A DNA stretch of 8,426 nt from contig JAGDCK010000020.1 of NCBI GenBank assembly GCA_017958585.1, positions 1 to 8,426 of the forward strand. Direction: 5' to 3'. The notes beneath the pieces are model-generated. The model saw only the letters and a list, made by a program, of their open reading frames with translations. It made no database searches and was not told the DNA's origin. Position 1 is the first letter of the stretch. Every line of letters starts with the position of its first letter. Below are positions 4,980 through 8,426 of the stretch, piece by piece. A program made the position numbers and the translations under genes. Source of the stretch: Lachnospiraceae bacterium (GTDB lineage: Bacteria > Bacillota > Clostridia > Lachnospirales > Lachnospiraceae).

Positions 4980-5063
4980 CCGCTCCCGACCAAGGATTAG
5001 CGGTTATTTCTTTATAACCCATGTTTGAGGGTCAACCGTGAACTACGGCAACACCTCTTTTGT
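4960..5063 (-). ncRNA. Predicted antisense RNA (antitoxin-like), about 100 nt
   Basis: From the promoter at 5070-5098 transcription would start near 5062 and stop at the hairpin 4970-5013, whose minus-strand tail TTTCTTTTTCTTTT is an excellent U-tract. The RNA would be fully complementary to the last codons, stop and terminator of the peptide mRNA. Its terminator loop reads CCTTGGTCGGG, with a UUGG U-turn-like motif often used for RNA-RNA contact. Its 5' part repeats AGAGGTGTTGC and CGGTTGACCCTC found at the 5' end of the peptide mRNA. Compare the 3'-overlapping pairs txpA/RatA and bsrG/SR4 of Bacillus and Fst/RNA II of Enterococcus. Existence of the RNA is a prediction. Confidence 0.6.
4970..5013. 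terminator. Bidirectional terminator shared by the peptide mRNA and the antisense RNA
   Basis: A 15-bp perfect stem (4970-4984 with 4999-5013) closes a 14-base loop. The 5' arm contains the last Lys codon region and the TAA stop of the peptide gene. The tail is better on the minus strand (runs of T from the AAAAG-rich Lys codons 4961-4972) than on the plus strand (TTTCTTTATAA). It is also the first terminator downstream of the glnS-DUF2225 unit. Confidence 0.8.
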
Positions 5064-5069
5064 AATTAA

Positions 5070-5098
5070 ATTGTACTCTACAACCGCTTTACAGTCAA
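5070..5098 (-). promoter_or_regulatory. Promoter for the antisense RNA
   Basis: On the minus strand TTGACT (5098-5093), exactly 17 bases, TACAAT (5075-5070): 5 of 6 matches in both boxes, the best-matching -35/-10 pair I noticed in the window. It lies in the 70-base gap between the DUF2225 stop and the inverted repeat and points into the peptide gene. Confidence 0.75.
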
Positions 5099-5131
5099 TA
5101 TATGATTTTAAACGCCGTTGTCCTAAACTGA

Positions 5132-5983
5132 TCACTCGGCGGATTTTACTTCCTCCAGGATTCTGGCCTTTAAGTTTCTTGCCTTATCTTTGATCCTTGC
5201 GGATGCTGAAATTGATGACAGGAGGCTTGAAACGAGTTTGCCTGCCACATCATATTTCTTTAACTTAAAGGATATCTCTGCAAGGAGCACATCCATGGTG
5301 CTCTCATCCATTCCGCACATGGGGAAATTCTCGGTTTTTCTTGCTTCCACGAACCCCTCGTATGCATTGGTGAGATTTTCAAGCTCGGCATTTTTAAGTT
5401 CCTCTATCTTGGACTCATTGCCGGGAGTCTTTGCAAGCTCACTTGCATATCCTCTCATAAGCCATGCAGTCTTTAAGCAGATATAAGCCTTTTCGCTGGT
5501 CTTTCCTTTTTTGACAACTGAATTTACCAGTGCCATCTTGTATCTCTCTATGGCCTGGTCAAAAGAATATGTGTCGGTATTATAATCCGAAAGTTTTGCC
5601 TTGCCGCAGATGTTTTCCTTTATAAGCTTTATCTGAGAACTCATAAGAGTGCCGTAAAACTTGCTGAGAGCCGCATAACCGCAGGCGGTACAGAGAATGA
5701 CATCATATTTCACACTCTCGATACCCTCGTATCTGGGCTTCAAATCCTCGTCCATGCCAAGGAGCTTTGCCCTACCCGTCTTCATGATCTTTGAAGCGGT
5801 AACTCTCTCACATACAGGGCATTTAAACTGCTTATCATAGATGAGATCCTTTTCATCCACGGTGAGAACCGCTTTCTCGGCAGTTTTTTTCTTTGCCTCG
5901 GCAGCCTTTTTATCTTCAAAGATCTCTGTGTTTTCAAGATCTCCCAATCCAAGTGCTCCTAATCCCGATAATAATCCGGCCAT
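5132..5983 (-). CDS. DUF2225 family protein with a four-cysteine zinc-ribbon-like motif
   Basis: 283 residues, cytoplasmic, function unknown. The N-terminal 40 residues (MAGLLSGLGALGLGDLENTE, then a Lys/Ala-rich stretch) form a linker-like leader. The conserved part has C55-x2-C58 (KCPVCE) and C98-x2-C101 (CTACGY), four cysteines that probably bind zinc, followed by a helical half rich in Lys and Glu that looks like TPR-type repeats (about residues 135-280); the last point is inference. The ATG at 5983 is chosen because AAAGG lies 8 bases upstream; a GTG at 5992 would sit on top of that site. Its start is 33 bases behind the glnS stop with no terminator between, so the two are probably co-transcribed. 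No terminator is seen directly after it, and the antisense promoter at 5098 begins only 33 bases past the stop. Confidence 0.88.
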   Translation of the reverse strand: MAGLLSGLGALGLGDLENTEIFEDKKAAEAKKKTAEKAVLTVDEKDLIYDKQFKCPVCERVTASKIMKTGRAKLLGMDEDLKPRYEGIESVKYDVILCTACGYAALSKFYGTLMSSQIKLIKENICGKAKLSDYNTDTYSFDQAIERYKMALVNSVVKKGKTSEKAYICLKTAWLMRGYASELAKTPGNESKIEELKNAELENLTNAYEGFVEARKTENFPMCGMDESTMDVLLAEISFKLKKYDVAGKLVSSLLSSISASARIKDKARNLKARILEEVKSAE

Positions 5984-6016
5984 TCTTTTCACCTTTCCAT
6001 GATCATTTTTTTACTA

Positions 6017-7696
6017 TCAGTTATTCTTTGGCAGTACAAATGAACTCTTAAGAGAAACGATCCTGTTGAATACCTTCTTTTCATCAGTGGAATCCTTGTA
6101 ATCCACGCAGAAGAATCCCTGACGTACAAACTGGAATCTGTCAAATGCCTTGGCATCTTTGAGTGCAGGCTCCGCGAATCCGTTTTTAACCACGAGAGAA
6201 TTGGGATTCAGATAGAGATCTCCGTTCTCGTCGTAGGTTGATCCTGCTTCGTCGGCCTTCTCTTCATCAATGATATTCTCGTAGAGCCTCACTTCACAGG
6301 GCACTGCTGTGGATGCGTTAACCCAGTGAATGGTTCCCTTTACTTTTCTGCCGTCGGGGCTGTCTCCGCCCTTTGTGGCAGGGTCGTAAGTACAGTGAAC
6401 CACTGTGACATTACCGTTCTCGTCCTTTTCGCAGCTGGTGGCAGTTACGAAATAAGCATACATCAGACGGACTTCATTTCCGGGGAAAAGTCTGAAGTAT
6501 TTCTTTACAGGCTCCTCCATAAAGTCCTCGCGCTCTATGTAAAGTTCTTTTCCGAAGGGGATTTCTCTGGTGCCAAGGTCCTCGTTCTCGGGGTTGTTTA
6601 CTCCTGTCAACATCTCGGTCTGTCCTTCGGGATAGTTGTCGATCACAAGCTTGATGGGATCGAGGATCGTCATCATTCTGGGTACGGCAGGCTTTAAATC
6701 CTCACGGATACAATATTCCAAAGCCGCATAGTCAGCTGTGGAATTTGCCTTTGAGATACCGCTCATCTCCACGAATTTCCAGATGGATTCGGGGGTAAAA
6801 CCACGTCTTCTGAGGGCTGCTATGGATACGAGTCTGGGATCATCCCATCCGTCCACAATGCCTGTCTCCACCAGTTTTTTGATATATCTCTTTCCGGTTA
6901 CAACATTCTTTAAATACATCTTTGCAAACTCGATCTGCTTGGGAGGATGAGGATATTCAAGCTCCGTAACGACCCAGTTGTAAAGAGGTCTGTGGTCTTC
7001 AAACTCCAGGGTACAGATGGAATGGGTGATACCCTCGATGGCATCCTCAATGGGATGAGCAAAATCATACATGGGATAGATGCACCACTTGTCACCTGTA
7101 TTGTGATGTGTCATATGAGCCACACGGTAGATAACGGGGTCTCTCATGTTCATATTTGAGGAAGCCATATCGATCTTTGCTCTTAAAACCTTCTCACCGT
7201 CGGCAAACTTGCCGTTTTTCATGTCCACGAAAAGTGAAAGGTTTTCTTCAATGCTTCTCTCACGACCCGGATCGTCTTTTCCGGGCTCTGTGAGTGTTCC
7301 TCTGTACTCTCTGATCTCATCAGCTGAAAGGTCTGAAACGTAAGCCTTACCTTTTTTGATAAGCTTCACTGCGCCTTCATACATCTGCTCAAAATAGTCA
7401 GATGCAAAAAAGAGTCTGTCCTCCCAGTCTGCGCCAAGCCAGGCGATATCCTTTTTGATGGATTCAACGAACTCGCTCTTTTCCTTGGTGGGATTGGTAT
7501 CGTCGAATCTCATGTTGAACTTTCCGCCATATTCCTTTGCCAGTCCGTAGTTTAAGATGATACTCTTCGCATGGCCGATATGGAGATATCCGTTGGGCTC
7601 GGGAGGGAAACGTGTATGAACGGTATCATAAACGCCTTCCGCCAGATCCTTGTCGATGATATTTTCAATAAAATGTTTTGATTCTTTTTCACTCAT
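6017..7696 (-). CDS. glnS: Glutaminyl-tRNA synthetase
   Basis: Class I synthetase that charges tRNA-Gln with glutamine; 559 residues, the length of E. coli GlnRS. The Rossmann catalytic domain opens with RFPPEPNGYLHIGHAK, where HIGH is residues 39-42. The active-site segment YPMYDFAHPIEDAIEGITHS (207-226) and the CIREDL helix are typical of GlnRS rather than GluRS. The second ATP-binding loop, usually VMSKR, reads VTGKR (266-270): the key lysine position is kept, the rest is degenerate. The C-terminal anticodon-binding beta-barrel part runs from about 340 to 545. AGGA lies 10 bases before the ATG. Promoter TTGCCC-17-TATTAT is at 7737-7765, giving a leader of about 35 bases, too short for a T-box. 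Many Firmicutes lack GlnRS and use GatCAB; presence here fits the group of clostridia that acquired it. Confidence 0.97.
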   Translation of the reverse strand: MSEKESKHFIENIIDKDLAEGVYDTVHTRFPPEPNGYLHIGHAKSIILNYGLAKEYGGKFNMRFDDTNPTKEKSEFVESIKKDIAWLGADWEDRLFFASDYFEQMYEGAVKLIKKGKAYVSDLSADEIREYRGTLTEPGKDDPGRERSIEENLSLFVDMKNGKFADGEKVLRAKIDMASSNMNMRDPVIYRVAHMTHHNTGDKWCIYPMYDFAHPIEDAIEGITHSICTLEFEDHRPLYNWVVTELEYPHPPKQIEFAKMYLKNVVTGKRYIKKLVETGIVDGWDDPRLVSIAALRRRGFTPESIWKFVEMSGISKANSTADYAALEYCIREDLKPAVPRMMTILDPIKLVIDNYPEGQTEMLTGVNNPENEDLGTREIPFGKELYIEREDFMEEPVKKYFRLFPGNEVRLMYAYFVTATSCEKDENGNVTVVHCTYDPATKGGDSPDGRKVKGTIHWVNASTAVPCEVRLYENIIDEEKADEAGSTYDENGDLYLNPNSLVVKNGFAEPALKDAKAFDRFQFVRQGFFCVDYKDSTDEKKVFNRIVSLKSSFVLPKNN

Positions 7697-7736
7697 TTTT
7701 TGTAAGTCCTGCCTTTAATAAACAATTCTGTTCATA

Positions 7737-7765
7737 ATAATACCACGAAGCATTAAACAGGGCAA
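7737..7765 (-). promoter_or_regulatory. Predicted glnS promoter
   Basis: TTGCCC (7765-7760), 17 bases, TATTAT (7742-7737) on the minus strand. The same TTGCCC -35 hexamer is used in the predicted promoter of the DUF6062 gene. Confidence 0.5.
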
Positions 7766-7783
7766 ATATAATGTTTATTTGCC
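7761..7783. other. Inverted repeat between ktrA and glnS
   Basis: GGCAAATA (7761-7768) and TATTTGCC (7776-7783) are perfect 8-base arms around a 7-base spacer. It begins 17 bases after the ktrA stop and overlaps the predicted glnS -35. As RNA it would be a weak terminator at best because only scattered Ts follow on the minus strand; as DNA it could be an operator. Confidence 0.45.
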
Positions 7784-7799
7784 ATATTTGTGATATTTC

Positions 7800-8426
7800 C
7801 TATCTTATCTTTCTGAGAAGCGGCTCCACGTCAGCGCTCATTCCAAGCACCATCACGTGATCGGCATCGTCAAATACATAATCTGCGGAAGGCATTATAT
7901 TCAGGCCCTCTTCGTTTTTGATGCCTATTACGGACACTTCGTATCTCTGCCTGATGTTCAGGGCTTTGATGGAGTGACCCACCCACTCTTTCGGTGCATT
8001 TATCTCATAGATCGAATAGTCATCATCCAGTTCTATATATTCAAAAACATGATTGATGGTGCATCTCTTTGCAAGTTTTTCGGCGATATCCCTGTCAGGG
8101 TATATTACTTCATCCGCACCGTTTCTTAGGAGGAACTTGGCATTTACATCTCTGTTTGCCTTGCTGATAACTTTCTTTGCGCCCTTTTCCTTTACAAGGG
8201 ATGTGATCTCCAGACTACTCTGGAAATTGGATCCTATGCACACAAATACTATGTCAAAGCTGTTTACACCGAGGCTGTCAACCACGGCAGGATCAGCGCA
8301 GTCGCCGATCTGCACATTTGTTACCTTGTGAACCAGGTCTCTAACCTTTTCCTCATCACTGTCCACGATCATGACATCATTTCCAAGCTCAAGCAGATTC
8401 TCGCAGAGGTGATGGCCAAATTTCCC
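7800..8426 (-). CDS. ktrA: KtrA/TrkA-type potassium uptake regulatory subunit, start off the window
   Basis: Cytoplasmic RCK protein that binds nucleotides and gates a KtrB/TrkH-type potassium channel. 208 residues are visible; the frame stays open to the window edge (…GKFGHHLCENLLELGNDVMI VD), so the true start and the first glycines of the GxGxxG loop lie outside; about 10-15 residues are missing. Visible parts: RCK_N with the rest of the nucleotide loop (G1-KFG4), the acidic end of strand 2 (VDSD, residues 21-24) that contacts the ribose, GDCADP (41-46) and FVCIGSNFQSSLE (61-73); RCK_C (TrkA_C) from about residue 130 to 208. An ATG at 8372 is internal: the 18 codons before it encode conserved sequence. 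The single-RCK size fits KtrA rather than the double-length TrkA of proteobacteria. The channel gene is probably just beyond the right edge. There is no strong terminator before glnS. Confidence 0.92.
   Translation of the reverse strand, partial: GKFGHHLCENLLELGNDVMIVDSDEEKVRDLVHKVTNVQIGDCADPAVVDSLGVNSFDIVFVCIGSNFQSSLEITSLVKEKGAKKVISKANRDVNAKFLLRNGADEVIYPDRDIAEKLAKRCTINHVFEYIELDDDYSIYEINAPKEWVGHSIKALNIRQRYEVSVIGIKNEEGLNIMPSADYVFDDADHVMVLGMSADVEPLLRKIR

Larger units (their letters stand above)
4793..5058. repeat. Bracketing inverted repeats around the small peptide gene
   Basis: Outer arms AGAGGTGTTGC (4793-4803) and GCAACACCTCT (5048-5058) are perfect over 11 bases. Inner arms CGGTTGACCCTC (4815-4826) and GAGGGTCAACCG (5027-5038) are perfect over 12. 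Spacers between outer and inner arms are 11 and 9 bases and are only partly alike. No target-site duplication is seen at the outer edges, so a transposon origin is not supported. A readthrough RNA would fold into a long panhandle; the two opposing transcripts would begin with nearly the same sequence. Confidence 0.85.

Noticed and set aside
4811..4993. 60-codon minus-strand frame across the toxin-like locus
   Set aside because: It overlaps the inverted repeats and the terminator and has no ribosome binding site; the minus-strand transcript here looks non-coding.
4793..5058. MITE or insertion element suggested by the inverted repeats
   Set aside because: No target-site duplication is visible and the arms coincide with transcript leaders; RNA function explains them better.
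7697..7742. T-box leader for glnS
   Set aside because: The predicted leader is only about 35 bases and has no T-box sequence.

Overview
The window looks like chromosomal DNA from a Gram-positive anaerobe of the class Clostridia, most likely the family Lachnospiraceae (Butyrivibrio/Roseburia-like). This is an inference from moderate GC, strong GGAGG-type ribosome binding sites, DUF6062 and DUF2225 family proteins, a clostridial-type glutaminyl-tRNA synthetase and a KtrA-type potassium channel regulator. No genome or database comparison was possible.

Layout. On the minus strand at the left edge lies the first 233 codons of an M3B oligoendopeptidase F (1-699, continues off the window). Upstream of it is a structured, GC-rich intergenic stretch (776-911) that includes the terminator of the next gene, a uracil permease (951-2312, minus). 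The permease has a promoter and a leader that contains a complete intrinsic terminator before the start codon, so it is probably controlled by attenuation. Divergent from it is a DUF6062 protein gene (2615-3376, plus) with two Cys/His modules. This converges on a TetR-family regulator (3380-3982, minus), and both genes end inside one 17-base palindrome. Next is a membrane-anchored, very acidic small protein of unknown function (4192-4593, plus), closed by a strong bidirectional terminator.

The most interesting segment is 4721-5098. It holds a 31-residue hydrophobic, Lys-tailed peptide gene (4884-4979) with an extended -10 promoter, an SOS-box-like site upstream of the promoter, a Shine-Dalgarno that can be sequestered by two alternative CCCTCC segments, and a bidirectional terminator overlapping its stop codon. 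A near-consensus promoter faces it from the other side and would make an RNA of about 100 nt that overlaps the 3' end of the peptide mRNA. The whole is bracketed by 11 + 12 base perfect inverted repeats. This has the architecture of a type I toxin-antitoxin module; the peptide resembles the small 'holin-like toxin' proteins of Firmicutes.

The right third is a minus-strand block: a ktrA-type gene (7800-8426, start off the window), then glnS (6017-7696) and a DUF2225 zinc-ribbon protein (5132-5983) 33 bases behind it, probably one transcription unit. No terminator is visible after DUF2225 before the antisense promoter of the toxin-like locus, so readthrough from glnS could itself make RNA antisense to the peptide mRNA. 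No tRNA, rRNA, CRISPR array, transposase or phage structural gene was seen.
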